A program made the translations under genes and the position numbers. From Allomuricauda sp. (lineage in GTDB: Bacteria; Bacteroidota; Bacteroidia; Flavobacteriales; Flavobacteriaceae), in NCBI GenBank assembly GCA_030148335.1, contig JASBTQ010000022.1, forward strand, positions 1 to 64,000: DNA of 64,000 nt, in the 5' to 3' direction. Position 1 is the stretch's first letter. Each line of letters opens with the position of its first letter. The notes beneath the pieces were generated by a model. It was not told the DNA's origin and did not search any database. It saw nothing but the letters and a program-made list of their open reading frames with translations. Shown here piece by piece: positions 1 through 10,308 of the stretch.

Positions 1-1
1 T

Positions 2-643
2 GGATGTAATGCCCAATTATTTAGGGGAGAACACATTTTGTGTGCAGTTTGTCGACATGATGTGCCACTCACCGATCATAACTTTCTGGAAGAAAACGCA
101 GTAGACCGTATGTTTTATGGAAGAATCCCGATAAAAAAGGCTGCATCGTTCATTTTTTTCCCGAAAAATGGATTGGTGAAAAACTTGATCCATTGGTTGA
201 AATACAAAAACCAAGAAGAGATCGGGAGCTTTTTGGGAGATTGGTGTGGAGCCCATCTGCAAAATGATGCTGGCCTCGGACAGATAGATGTGGTGGTCCC
301 TGTTCCACTTCACCCGAAAAAACAGAAAAAAAGAGGCTATAACCAAGTGGCACTTTTTGCCCAAAAAATTGCCAAACACCTACAAGCCGAGTACAGGGAC
401 GACGTGCTCCTGAAAAGCATCAACATAAAATCCCAGACCAAAAAAGACCGTTTTTTGCGTTGGGAAAGTTCTAAGGCAGCTTTTGAGGTGAACCCAAATT
501 GCAAAACCGACTTTAAACGGGTTCTTTTGGTGGACGATGTGATCACCACAGGCTCCACCATGGAATCCTGCACAAGGGCACTTTTGGAACTTGAAGGGGT
601 GGAAGTCTCCCTGTTGAGCATGGCCGTGGTGCAACAGGGTTAA
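2..643 (+). CDS. comF: ComF family amidophosphoribosyltransferase-like protein, 5' end cut by window
   Basis: The frame stays open to the first base of the window, and the residues before the TTG proposed by the ORF track (CNAQLFRGEHILC) look like the usual ComF N-terminal zinc-finger-like Cys pairs. The gene therefore begins upstream of the window and the TTG start is artificial. The C-terminal half is a type I phosphoribosyltransferase fold, with the PRPP-binding signature LLVDDVITTGST and the ComF segment VPVPLHPKKQKKRGYNQ. In naturally competent bacteria ComF helps DNA uptake or processing. Its role in flavobacteria is not settled. It ends 65 nt before the next same-strand gene. Confidence 0.9.
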   Translation, partial: GCNAQLFRGEHILCAVCRHDVPLTDHNFLEENAVDRMFYGRIPIKKAASFIFFPKNGLVKNLIHWLKYKNQEEIGSFLGDWCGAHLQNDAGLGQIDVVVPVPLHPKKQKKRGYNQVALFAQKIAKHLQAEYRDDVLLKSINIKSQTKKDRFLRWESSKAAFEVNPNCKTDFKRVLLVDDVITTGSTMESCTRALLELEGVEVSLLSMAVVQQG

Positions 644-708
644 AATTTGTGAATCCCTTGTCCCAGTTTTCAAATTAGTTGTTTCTTTGTCCCACATTGG
701 TTTTAGGC

Positions 709-2328
709 ATGGTGTACTTAAAAAAAGTGTTGGGCTTTCTTTTCTTCGCCTTCATCGTTCTGGCGCTTTGGCAATGTGCCAAAAGAGGATCCCCGAGCGG
801 TGGGCCCAAGGACATAACACCCCCAAAACTGGTGCGCACTGAGCCTGAAAATTTCAGTATCAATTTTAAGGCAAAAAAAATCAGGCTTTATTTTGATGAA
901 CTCATCAAATTGGAAGATGTACAGAACCAACTGGTGGTTTCCCCTCCCTTTAAAAATGCGGCACAGATCATGCCCCAGGGTATTCCGAGCAAGTACATCG
1001 AACTGACCATAAAGGACACGCTTCTGGAAAATACCACCTATACCATCAATTTTGGGCAGAGCATTGTGGACAACAACGAGGGCAACCCCAACCGATTTTT
1101 GACCTATGTTTTCTCCACAGGCGATTATATTGATTCCCTTTCCGTTTCGGGTGCCGTAAAGGATGCCTATGACCGTAAAGCGGAAGAATTCATCAGTGTG
1201 ATGCTCTATGAAATGGACAGCACCTATACCGATTCGACCATCTATAAAAGTCCGCCGCGGTATATTTCCAATTCTGGGGACAGCCTTCCCCTGTTCGAAC
1301 TCAAAAACCTCAAGGCAGGAAAATATGCCCTTGTTGCACTGAAAGATGTGAACAAGAACAATATGTTCAACCAAAATCAGGACAAGATCGGTTTTATCGA
1401 GGACACCATTACCATCCCCACGGACTCCACCTACGTGTTGAACCTTTTCAAGGAAGTCCCCGATTATGCCGCTTCCGTGCCCAGTTATGTGGCCAAGAAC
1501 AAGATCATCTTTGGCTTTCAGGGCGACCACAGGGACATGAAAATCGAACCATTGACCGTTTTGCCCGATTCGGTAAGGACCACCATCCAAAAGGAACGGG
1601 GCAAGGACACCTTAAACTATTGGCTGACCCCCACCGATCTGGACTCCATCATCTTTACCGTGACCAACGATAAGATGAAAATGATCGACACTTTTACCGT
1701 AAAGACCAGAAAATTGCCCTTGGATTCCCTCAAAGTGTCCACGAGTGCCAGTGGAAAGTTCAATCTGGAAGACACATTCAGCCTGCTTGCCAATACGCCC
1801 ATTACCGAAATCGATACAAGCAAGGTAGGGCTCATGGTGAGTGATTCCATTCCGTTATCCTATACCCATACCTTGGACACCTTGGAGAACAAAGTGGATT
1901 TTGATTTTGATGTGGAGCCCAACCAAAAGTACCGTTTCTCCTTTTTGCCCGGTGCCATCAGCGACTTTTTTGGGATGCAGAACGATACGCTGGATTATAG
2001 TTTTTCCACCAGTAGCCTAACGGATTATGGCGTCCTCCGTATGAACCTCGGCGGCGATGTGACCTATCCCGTGATTGTCCAGCTCACCAACGAAAAAGGG
2101 GAAGTGTTGCGCGAGATCATTGCCATGGAGCCCCGAATTTTTGAGTTCAATAGCCTTGAGCCGGCCAATTATGTGGCCCGTGTTATTTTTGACGGGAACG
2201 GAAATGGAAAGTGGGACACGGGAAACTACCTCAACAAAGTACAGCCTGAACGCATCAGTTACTATCCAGGTTTGATCGAGATACGGGCGAATTGGGAAAA
2301 AGAGGAAAATTTTATCCTTTCCAACTAA
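709..2328 (+). CDS. Ig-like (Big_5) domain surface lipoprotein
   Basis: I place the start at the ATG that opens MVYLKKVLGF. The ORF-track start 30 nt earlier only adds residues ahead of the signal peptide. The hydrophobic segment ends in ALWQC, so Cys23 is a likely lipidation site, followed by a GPKDITPP stretch typical of this Bacteroidota family. An SbsA-type Ig-like (Big_5) domain covers roughly residues 33-140. The rest is beta-rich with several more Ig-like strands and a C-terminal DGNGNGKWDTG loop, probably Ca-binding. It is likely exported to the outer membrane. Substrate and role are unknown. Its 3' end overlaps the convergent nitrilase gene by 17 nt. Confidence 0.8.
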   Translation: MVYLKKVLGFLFFAFIVLALWQCAKRGSPSGGPKDITPPKLVRTEPENFSINFKAKKIRLYFDELIKLEDVQNQLVVSPPFKNAAQIMPQGIPSKYIELTIKDTLLENTTYTINFGQSIVDNNEGNPNRFLTYVFSTGDYIDSLSVSGAVKDAYDRKAEEFISVMLYEMDSTYTDSTIYKSPPRYISNSGDSLPLFELKNLKAGKYALVALKDVNKNNMFNQNQDKIGFIEDTITIPTDSTYVLNLFKEVPDYAASVPSYVAKNKIIFGFQGDHRDMKIEPLTVLPDSVRTTIQKERGKDTLNYWLTPTDLDSIIFTVTNDKMKMIDTFTVKTRKLPLDSLKVSTSASGKFNLEDTFSLLANTPITEIDTSKVGLMVSDSIPLSYTHTLDTLENKVDFDFDVEPNQKYRFSFLPGAISDFFGMQNDTLDYSFSTSSLTDYGVLRMNLGGDVTYPVIVQLTNEKGEVLREIIAMEPRIFEFNSLEPANYVARVIFDGNGNGKWDTGNYLNKVQPERISYYPGLIEIRANWEKEENFILSN

Positions 2329-3088
2329 AATGGTCCCTATCCTCCAAAAAGCGAAGTTTTTTTCGGGTAGAATCGATATGCTCTTTGTCCAATGCGGCAT
2401 AGAGGATTTCCTCTTCCCCAGAATAAGCTATTCGTTTCCCCAACACATCATAGACGGCCGAATGGCCCGGATATTCATGCTGTAAATGGTCTTGGCCAGT
2501 TCGGTTTACCCCGACACAGTAGACCATGTTCTCGATGGCACGCGCCTTGAGGAGCGTATCCCATGCCTCTATTCTGGGTTTCGGCCAATTGGCCACATAG
2601 ATAAGCACATCATAATCTTCCACATTTCTGGCCCAGACCGGAAAGCGAAGATCATAACAAATCAACGGGCAAATCCTAAAACCCCTGTGCTCTATGATCA
2701 GTTTTTGTTTCCCAGCTTCATATACCTTGTCCTCCCCAGCCAAGGTGAAGGTGTGCTTTTTATCATAGGTACTGTATTTTCCATTGGGTTCCACAAAGAA
2801 GAGGCGATTGAAATAGTTTCCATTTTCCTGAAAGACGATACTCCCCGTTAAAGCCATGTTCTTTTGTTGGGCCAATCGCTGCATCCATTCCACGGTTTTC
2901 TTTCCTTCGGAGGAATCAATCTGCCCTGGTTCCATGGTAAACCCACTGGTGAACATTTCGGGAAGCACGACCAAATCCACATCCTGCGAAATGGCATCAA
3001 TCTTTTCCCCGAACATTTTTCTGTTTTGTTCCGGGTTTTCCCAATGAAGATGGGACTGTATGAGTGCTATGCGGAGGGTTTGCGCCAT
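2312..3088 (-). CDS. Nitrilase-superfamily amidase (YafV/omega-amidase type)
   Basis: This 258-residue cytoplasmic carbon-nitrogen hydrolase carries all three catalytic residues: Glu in VVLPEMF, Lys in YDKKHTF and the Cys nucleophile in LICYDLRFP. Length and sequence style fit the YafV/Nit2 omega-amidase group, which deaminates 2-oxoglutaramate and 2-oxosuccinamate arising from glutamine or asparagine transamination. The start is the ATG that shares one base with the stop of the ankyrin gene (TGATG), so the two are translationally coupled. The GTG one codon upstream lies inside that stop and is rejected. Confidence 0.88.
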   Translation of the reverse strand: MAQTLRIALIQSHLHWENPEQNRKMFGEKIDAISQDVDLVVLPEMFTSGFTMEPGQIDSSEGKKTVEWMQRLAQQKNMALTGSIVFQENGNYFNRLFFVEPNGKYSTYDKKHTFTLAGEDKVYEAGKQKLIIEHRGFRICPLICYDLRFPVWARNVEDYDVLIYVANWPKPRIEAWDTLLKARAIENMVYCVGVNRTGQDHLQHEYPGHSAVYDVLGKRIAYSGEEEILYAALDKEHIDSTRKKLRFLEDRDHFSWKG

Positions 3089-3564
3089 CACTTGTTTTCC
3101 AAAAGGTTAACCAATGGCTGTATGCCCTGTTCCTTGGCATGGTCCAAAGCGGATTTCCCTTTGGCATCCTTGATGGAGACATCGGCCCCATGTGCCAAAA
3201 GTAGCTTTGCTATATCTTCCCTATTGAAGGTCACGGCGTAGATCAAACAGGTGGCGCCCATGGCATTTTTGTGGTTCACATTGGCCCCGGCTTGGATCAA
3301 TTGCTTTGCAATGTCCACATAACCCTTGAAACAGACCCCCATCAAGGCAGTGTTGCCGGACCCGTCCTTGGCATCTACTTTGGCGCCTTTTTCCAATAAG
3401 AGTTCCACCACATCCCCATGGCCGTAATATGCGGCCAACAAGAGCGGGGTAGAGCCTCTTTGATCTTGGGTTTCCAAAAATTTGGGAACGGTCTGCAACT
3501 GGGATTCAATGGCATCCACATGGCCGCTTCGGATATGGTTGAAAAAATCTTCGTTACTGCTCAT
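3088..3564 (-). CDS. Ankyrin-repeat protein
   Basis: The 158 residues from MSSNEDFFNH contain four to five ankyrin repeats, for example GSTPLLLAAYYGHGDVVELLLEKGA, a following NTALM repeat, a TCLIYA repeat and a terminal KSALDHA repeat. There is no signal peptide, so it probably acts in the cytoplasm as a protein-binding scaffold. It sits directly downstream of katG, as ankB does next to katB in Pseudomonas, where the ankyrin protein supports catalase activity. Here an intrinsic terminator separates the two genes, so coupling to catalase is only an inference. The ORF-track start upstream of MSSN is non-ATG and is not used. Confidence 0.85.
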   Translation of the reverse strand: MSSNEDFFNHIRSGHVDAIESQLQTVPKFLETQDQRGSTPLLLAAYYGHGDVVELLLEKGAKVDAKDGSGNTALMGVCFKGYVDIAKQLIQAGANVNHKNAMGATCLIYAVTFNREDIAKLLLAHGADVSIKDAKGKSALDHAKEQGIQPLVNLLENK

Positions 3565-3581
3565 ACTAGTTTGAAAGTTAT

Positions 3582-3617
3582 AAAAAAACTGCCACAACCT
3601 TGGTCGGTCATGGCAGT
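3582..3617 (-). terminator. Intrinsic terminator after katG
   Basis: On the minus strand, ACTGCCA pairs with TGGCAGT (inner TGACC/GGTTG pairs extend the stem) and is followed directly by a run of seven T. It lies between the katG stop and the ankyrin gene. Confidence 0.75.
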
Positions 3618-3666
3618 CTTTTGCAGTTTCTTTTCTTTTTCTATAGACTTATTTCATTTGCCCAAA

Positions 3667-5910
<2,244 letters not shown>

Positions 5911-6161
5911 TTAAATTTTTTGCCAGCCTAAATTTACAAAATTGGCTCTCTTCCGCATAGACAATTCATATTAAAATATTATAAAATCATAGATTAAACC
6001 TATTTTAATGGGTAGTTCCATAGATTTTTCCATTTTGCCTGGATGGACCTCTAATTTGGCGCATTTGACCCCTTAAGAGGTATATATTTACCCTATCTTT
6101 ATATTGGATTACATCGAGCGATCCAAAAACACGATCACACAACCTTAAAAACACTGTAGAA

Positions 6162-6767
6162 ATGAAAAAAATGATTCTACCCATGTTGGCGTTGGCCCTC
6201 TTCAGCTTTAGCACAGATACGGGAAAGCTTACAGAGGAAGAGCGCAGGATGGTAAACCAACATTTGGCCGAAACCCGGGACCACATGTTGGACGTTCTGG
6301 ACGGCCTTACCGATGAACAGCTGAACTTTAAACCAGGTGATGGCTCTTGGTCCATTGCAGAAGGAGTGGAACACCTTGCCATTCTGGAAACCACCTTTAA
6401 AGATTTGGTGCACAAGTCCGTGGCCGATGGCCCCAATCCGGCCTTAAAGGATTCCTTGGTGTTCAAAGACGAGCAGATCATGCCCATGGTAACGGACAGG
6501 AGCAGCAAAGTGAAAACCTCCGAAGCTTTTGAGCCCAGTGGTAAATTCGGTTCCCATGAGGAAACATTGCAAGCTTTTTTGGAGAAGCGCGGCGAACTCA
6601 TGGATTATGTAAAAACCACTGAGGACGACCTGAGAAACCGTTTCAACAGCGATTTCCCATTTGGTACAGTGGATGCATTGCAACTCATTGTATTCACTGC
6701 TGCCCATACCGAACGCCATGTGCTGCAAATGGAGGAGGTCATGGCCCATGCCGATTTTCCCAAATAA
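6162..6767 (+). CDS. Exported DinB-family protein
   Basis: This 201-residue protein is a four-helix-bundle DinB/YfiT-like protein with an N-terminal hydrophobic segment (MILPMLALALFSFS), so it is probably exported. Family metal-binding positions appear as SIAEGVEHLA and the C-terminal AAHTERHVLQ. DinB-like proteins are putative metal-dependent enzymes, some being thiol transferases, but no substrate can be given here. Three DinB relatives occur in this window. It stands alone, with a terminator right after it. Divergent katG lies upstream. Confidence 0.82.
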   Translation: MKKMILPMLALALFSFSTDTGKLTEEERRMVNQHLAETRDHMLDVLDGLTDEQLNFKPGDGSWSIAEGVEHLAILETTFKDLVHKSVADGPNPALKDSLVFKDEQIMPMVTDRSSKVKTSEAFEPSGKFGSHEETLQAFLEKRGELMDYVKTTEDDLRNRFNSDFPFGTVDALQLIVFTAAHTERHVLQMEEVMAHADFPK

Positions 6768-6805
6768 GCGGCCAAACAATACCATTTCATTAACATTAAT
6801 TGGCA

Positions 6806-6838
6806 AACCCTTTCCACTTCGGAAGGGGTTCGTTTTTT
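6806..6838 (+). terminator. Intrinsic terminator after DinB gene
   Basis: AACCCTTTCC pairs with GGAAGGGGTT (one G-T wobble) around an ACTTC loop and is followed by CGTTTTTT. Confidence 0.75.
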
Positions 6839-6845
6839 ACCTTTG
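6838..6845 (+). promoter_or_regulatory. Candidate Bacteroidota -7 box for the SYLF gene
   Basis: TACCTTTG matches the Bacteroidota -7 consensus TAnnTTTG at every fixed position, 25 nt before the ATG. It starts in the T-run of the preceding terminator. No convincing -33 TTTG was seen. Confidence 0.4.
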
Positions 6846-6870
6846 ATGAAAACACTAAAATCACAATGCC

Positions 6871-7401
6871 ATGAAAATCGTAAAATCAATTGCACTGGCT
6901 TTGACGTTGTTATTTGACGTGGGTGTCATGGCCCAGAGCAAAAAAGACCAGAAAATAATGGACGATGCCCAAAAGGCCAAACAATCCCTCTTGGCTGCAC
7001 AACCTGGACTGGAAGACTTTTTTGAGGATTCGGCAGGTTATGCCCTCTTCCCCAACGTAGGAAAGGGAGGCTTCATCATTGGCGGGGCCTCCGGAAATGG
7101 GGTGGTATATGAAAACGGTACTGCCGTGGGCATGGCCGACCTTAAAAAATTGAATGTGGGGCTACAGGCCGGTGGACAGGCCATCATCGAGGTCATCTTT
7201 TTTGAGACCGATGAGGATTTGAATCGCTTTAAGGGCGGTGAGTTCCAATTTTCTGCAGAAACCTCCGCAGTGGCCCTTAAATCTGGAGTGGCCTTCAACG
7301 CCAAATATAAGGATGGAGTGGCCGTTTTTGCCCTGCCCAAGGCCGGCTTGATGGCCGATGCCTCGGTAGGCGGACAGAAGTTTGGGTATGAAGCGTTTTA
7401 A
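6871..7401 (+). CDS. SYLF (Ysc84-like) lipid-binding exported protein
   Basis: The 176 residues start with a signal peptide ending near VMAQS, followed by a SYLF/Ysc84 domain covering nearly the whole mature protein. Family hallmarks are AGYALFPNVGKGGFIIGGASGNG and the late FNAKYKDGVAVFALPKAGLMADASVGGQKF. SYLF domains bind phosphoinositides in eukaryotes. In bacteria they are periplasmic or outer-membrane-associated proteins of unclear function. The gene is monocistronic, bracketed by a promoter-like box and a strong terminator. Confidence 0.9.
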   Translation: MKIVKSIALALTLLFDVGVMAQSKKDQKIMDDAQKAKQSLLAAQPGLEDFFEDSAGYALFPNVGKGGFIIGGASGNGVVYENGTAVGMADLKKLNVGLQAGGQAIIEVIFFETDEDLNRFKGGEFQFSAETSAVALKSGVAFNAKYKDGVAVFALPKAGLMADASVGGQKFGYEAF

Positions 7402-7420
7402 TATATTTTATCAAAAAGAA

Positions 7421-7445
7421 AGCCCCAAATTTAGGGGCTTTTTTC
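7421..7445 (+). terminator. Intrinsic terminator after SYLF gene
   Basis: AGCCCC/GGGGCT stem with an AAATTTA loop, flanked by A-rich sequence 5' and a T-run 3'. It can also act on the convergent lipoprotein transcript. Confidence 0.85.
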
Positions 7446-7467
7446 ATGTCTTTGTTTTAGAATGAAA

Positions 7468-7920
7468 TCAATTACATGGACCATCACACTCCATGGCATT
7501 ATTGAAATCCTCTTCAGTGAATACAAAATCTTCAGTGAAATCATCAGAATTAATACAATAGTCTATTGGATTTCTTTGGTTTTGGTTGCAACCTTCTTCA
7601 AAAATTGCCATTCTCTCATTACCATAAATGATTACGAGGGAATCATATAAACTACTTCCACTCAAAAAAACCTTAAAACTATATCCGCTAGGTGGCAATC
7701 CGTCCTTAAATACCTTCTCCAGTTTACTATCGATGGCCAAACTGGTGATTTCGGGCGTTACATCTGGAAAATCAGATCTGTAGCTTTTGATCACAATAGG
7801 TCTGCCACTTTTGTTTTCCATGGAATAGTAATAGACATCCCCCTCACCTAAATTTTCCCCACACGCAAAAAACCCAAGATCGATCAGAATAATTAAAAAA
7901 CACTTTTTCCATCTTTTCAT
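7468..7920 (-). CDS. Small lipoprotein of unknown function
   Basis: I start the gene at MKRWKKCFLIILIDLGFFACG, which gives a clean lipoprotein signal with the lipobox at GFFAC. The 41 upstream residues in the ORF track read through a hairpin and are not coding. The mature part (about 130 residues) has four late Cys (GCNQNQ, DYCINS, ECDGPCN), suggesting disulfides, and a beta-rich middle. I do not recognise the family. It is the third gene of an AT-rich lipoprotein block, set off from the second by an intrinsic terminator. Confidence 0.65.
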   Translation of the reverse strand: MKRWKKCFLIILIDLGFFACGENLGEGDVYYYSMENKSGRPIVIKSYRSDFPDVTPEITSLAIDSKLEKVFKDGLPPSGYSFKVFLSGSSLYDSLVIIYGNERMAIFEEGCNQNQRNPIDYCINSDDFTEDFVFTEEDFNNAMECDGPCN

Positions 7921-7933
7921 TTTTAAATCGTTT

Positions 7934-7959
7934 TGAAAACCAGCCCCTAAAGGGGCTGG
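7934..7959 (-). terminator. GC-rich hairpin between two lipoprotein genes
   Basis: CCAGCCCC/GGGGCTGG is a perfect 8-bp stem with a 4-nt loop. On the minus strand it is followed by TTTTC, so it may terminate or attenuate the upstream lipoprotein transcript. It also resembles the short GC palindromes scattered through flavobacterial genomes. Confidence 0.6.
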
Positions 7960-7981
7960 CAGCCATAAATTACAAACTGAA

Positions 7982-8494
7982 TCAATTGCCATTGTCCTCA
8001 TTTGAAACAGTAAATACGATTTCTCCATACATGAAATAATCACCGTCCCTTATGGGTTTATCATATTTTAGAATACTCCAAGAGTCATAATTATAAGGGC
8101 TGTTTATCTCGTTTCCCAAATAACTGGGAGGTCCAATCCATTCTCTTTTCAGTTCATCCCCCACAAACAGTTCAAACTTGCCATAATTATTAATATGGTC
8201 ATAATAGATGCTCACATTTCTTTCAATGATCAATTTTGAATTGCCCTCTTTTACGCCATCGGAAGAAACGGAAGATGTAAAGTTGGCAGCCATTTTGGAG
8301 TTTGCTTTTAATCTAAGTGTGTCTGATTTTTCATCTGTCGAATCCAAGCTATGGTAAACAATAGTTACATCAACATTGGTGGCGTTTTCAAATACTCTTT
8401 GATAGAAATCTATATAAAAGGATTCTTCAGGGTCACAGCTCAGCAAACTAAGGCCAATCAGGATAACTGTAAAATGCATTATCAACTTTTTCAT
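7982..8494 (-). CDS. Lipoprotein of unknown function
   Basis: The 170-residue product has a standard lipoprotein signal, MKKLIMHFTVILIGLSLLSC, and a beta-rich mature part with no recognisable catalytic motif. The first 47 nt of the gene overlap the 3' end of the metallopeptidase-like gene, so the two are very likely co-transcribed and translationally coupled. Base composition is clearly more AT-rich than the flanking housekeeping genes. No family is recognised. The next gene downstream follows after a hairpin. Confidence 0.7.
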   Translation of the reverse strand: MKKLIMHFTVILIGLSLLSCDPEESFYIDFYQRVFENATNVDVTIVYHSLDSTDEKSDTLRLKANSKMAANFTSSVSSDGVKEGNSKLIIERNVSIYYDHINNYGKFELFVGDELKREWIGPPSYLGNEINSPYNYDSWSILKYDKPIRDGDYFMYGEIVFTVSNEDNGN

Positions 8495-10151
8495 CGTATG
8501 TTGTTTTAGTTTTTAATTCGGCGATTAAATCGGTAAAAGTATCCGTGGTGGATTTTAAACACTCAAATATCTCTTTGGTCGAAACATCAGGTAGATTATC
8601 CACATCTTCTAAAAACCCAGGATTGTACCAATCTTCATCCTTATTAAAATAATTGTTGCTACTTGGAAACTCTTTGTCTGTCAAAACCGCACTAAAATAA
8701 TTACCCCACATTTCGCCTATGCCACAATTGCCTGAATTTGTCCCATGTCCATTCCCATAGGCTCCATAGGTTATAATATAGTTGATATATTTGATCCAAT
8801 ATCCATTGCCCACCTTTTTAAAATGGGAGGCATGGGCCAGTTCATGGAAAGTAGTGGAGAATACCCCATCTGTGCCCTTGCTGCTCCCTGCTCTAATGAG
8901 AATGTCTGGGAGTATGTACTTGTACATTATCCATAATAAATTTGCCGCTACTGTTATGCCATTTGCCTTGGCAAAAAAAGTAGAGACCTTTGAACGGCTG
9001 GTAAATCCGGCATATCCCCATACCCGTCTTAGCATGGGCGCCGATGAATAACCTGTGCCTCCTAGCGCCACTATTCTTAAATTGTTGTGCGGCTGGTCAA
9101 CGCCCATCTGAGAACAATAATTGAAGTACTTTACCGTGGCATTGTTCACAGTGGCCCACCGCCAGCCCACCGAATTGGTGTAAAAATCAAAATTATGGCC
9201 ATATCTACTTCTTTTACCCGCCCTGTACCTTGCCGATGAAATACTTACCAACGAAGGCCAAATTTTAAACCCCTTGGTGTTTTTGAACACCACTGTATAA
9301 TGCACATCCCTTCGGTAACCACGATTTACTTTGTATTGGCCTACAGAGTTTGTCCATCCCTTGGCCCATTTGAACCAGCGTCTGGTTTTTACTTTCACAC
9401 CGACCACGGGGTCAAGTTTGTTTGTTACCGTATTGTGTACCTTCACATACCCCTCGGGTGTTTTTTTGCTTTTGTCCTCTTGCGGACCCAAAGCTTCTTC
9501 AAAATTGCCTGTCAACCGGAGTGCCTCATCCTCCAGATCGAGCAAAAATTGTTTGGAGATTCCCGTCCTGCCTGCAATGGCCGTGGTTTTGGAACCATTT
9601 TCTTCTTCCTCCCCCTCAACATTTGAAGGCTCGATCAGAAACAAGTCTTCCACTTTTTCAAAAGTGATCCCATCTGGAAATTCATAATCCTTGACCACAG
9701 AAGCATAAAGCCATTGACCTTCCTGAATCTGGGTATCCCCATCCACATAATAATCACCTTCCTGTTCAATTTCAACATCCAATGGAATCTCTGATAAATT
9801 GAGTGAATCTGCCAACAGCAATTGCTTTTGTTCGTCATTTTCCACCCAAAACTTCACATAATAGTCCGTTGTGGTAATCTCAGAAGAGTCCTTAAGGATT
9901 TGGGAATCATAACCCTTTTGACCCTTTTCCAACTTCTTAATGAGATTGGCGTAAGCCCTCCTCATATTCACCACTGAATAGGGATTCTCCAACTTTTTGC
10001 CAAGCTTGATCTGTCTTAATGTGTCGGGTTCTTCCATTGCCAATGGAGGAGGGGAATGATTGATTTGCGGTTCCTCCTTTTCGCAGGAAAAAATAACACA
10101 GGCCACAATTACTGTTCTTGCCATAGCCCAATACATTTTTCTTTGTTTCAT
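8448..10151 (-). CDS. HExxH zinc metallopeptidase-like surface lipoprotein
   Basis: This 567-residue lipoprotein has the lipobox VIFSC. The N-terminal third contains a KLENPYSVVNMRRAYANL segment found in a Bacteroidota surface-lipoprotein family. A carboxypeptidase-regulatory-like beta-sandwich follows around residues 230-300 (GYVKVHNTV, NSVGQYKV). The C-terminal part is a zincin-like domain with HELAHASH at about 436-443 and a downstream Glu in GIGEMWGNY at about 480 as possible third ligand (gluzincin pattern). Activity and substrate are inferred from these motifs only. It heads a three-lipoprotein unit and lies about 80 nt downstream of the 3 x 21-bp operator. The GC-to-AT shift suggests acquired DNA. 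Confidence 0.75.
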   Translation of the reverse strand: MKQRKMYWAMARTVIVACVIFSCEKEEPQINHSPPPLAMEEPDTLRQIKLGKKLENPYSVVNMRRAYANLIKKLEKGQKGYDSQILKDSSEITTTDYYVKFWVENDEQKQLLLADSLNLSEIPLDVEIEQEGDYYVDGDTQIQEGQWLYASVVKDYEFPDGITFEKVEDLFLIEPSNVEGEEEENGSKTTAIAGRTGISKQFLLDLEDEALRLTGNFEEALGPQEDKSKKTPEGYVKVHNTVTNKLDPVVGVKVKTRRWFKWAKGWTNSVGQYKVNRGYRRDVHYTVVFKNTKGFKIWPSLVSISSARYRAGKRSRYGHNFDFYTNSVGWRWATVNNATVKYFNYCSQMGVDQPHNNLRIVALGGTGYSSAPMLRRVWGYAGFTSRSKVSTFFAKANGITVAANLLWIMYKYILPDILIRAGSSKGTDGVFSTTFHELAHASHFKKVGNGYWIKYINYIITYGAYGNGHGTNSGNCGIGEMWGNYFSAVLTDKEFPSSNNYFNKDEDWYNPGFLEDVDNLPDVSTKEIFECLKSTTDTFTDLIAELKTKTTYDEKVDNAFYSYPDWP

Positions 10152-10232
10152 AATAAAAAGATTCTAAGTGTTCTTGGGGTATGCTGCTATACCTGAATAA
10201 GGTAATAAAACACAATGTCAGATCGGGGGCCA

Positions 10233-10285
10233 ATTGACGGATGACCCTTTTGGTTTGGTGGATGTGCATTTTCAATTGACGGATG
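10233..10285 (-). promoter_or_regulatory. Three 21-bp-spaced direct repeats (LytTR-like operator), copy 1
   Basis: On the plus strand the elements are attgacggatg, tttggtggatg and attgacggatg, starting at 10233, 10254 and 10275, exactly 21 bp apart. Read toward the downstream gene they are CATCCGTCAAT. After the gene-proximal element there are 22 nt, then TTTTAT. An identically arranged array lies at 63060-63112. Two-helical-turn direct repeats are the known site architecture of LytTR-domain response regulators (AgrA, BtsR, YpdB). Assignment to LytTR is inference. Confidence 0.7.
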
Positions 10286-10308
10286 GAAAATTCTGTGCTA
10301 GGTGTAAG

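Noticed and set aside
718-1590. 290-aa minus-strand ORF
   Set aside because: Shadow of the Ig-like lipoprotein gene, with no signal or domain.
10233-10285. Possible short CRISPR array (and likewise 63060-63112)
   Set aside because: Units are only about 11 nt with 10-nt gaps, spacers partly conserved, no cas genes; a regulator operator fits better.
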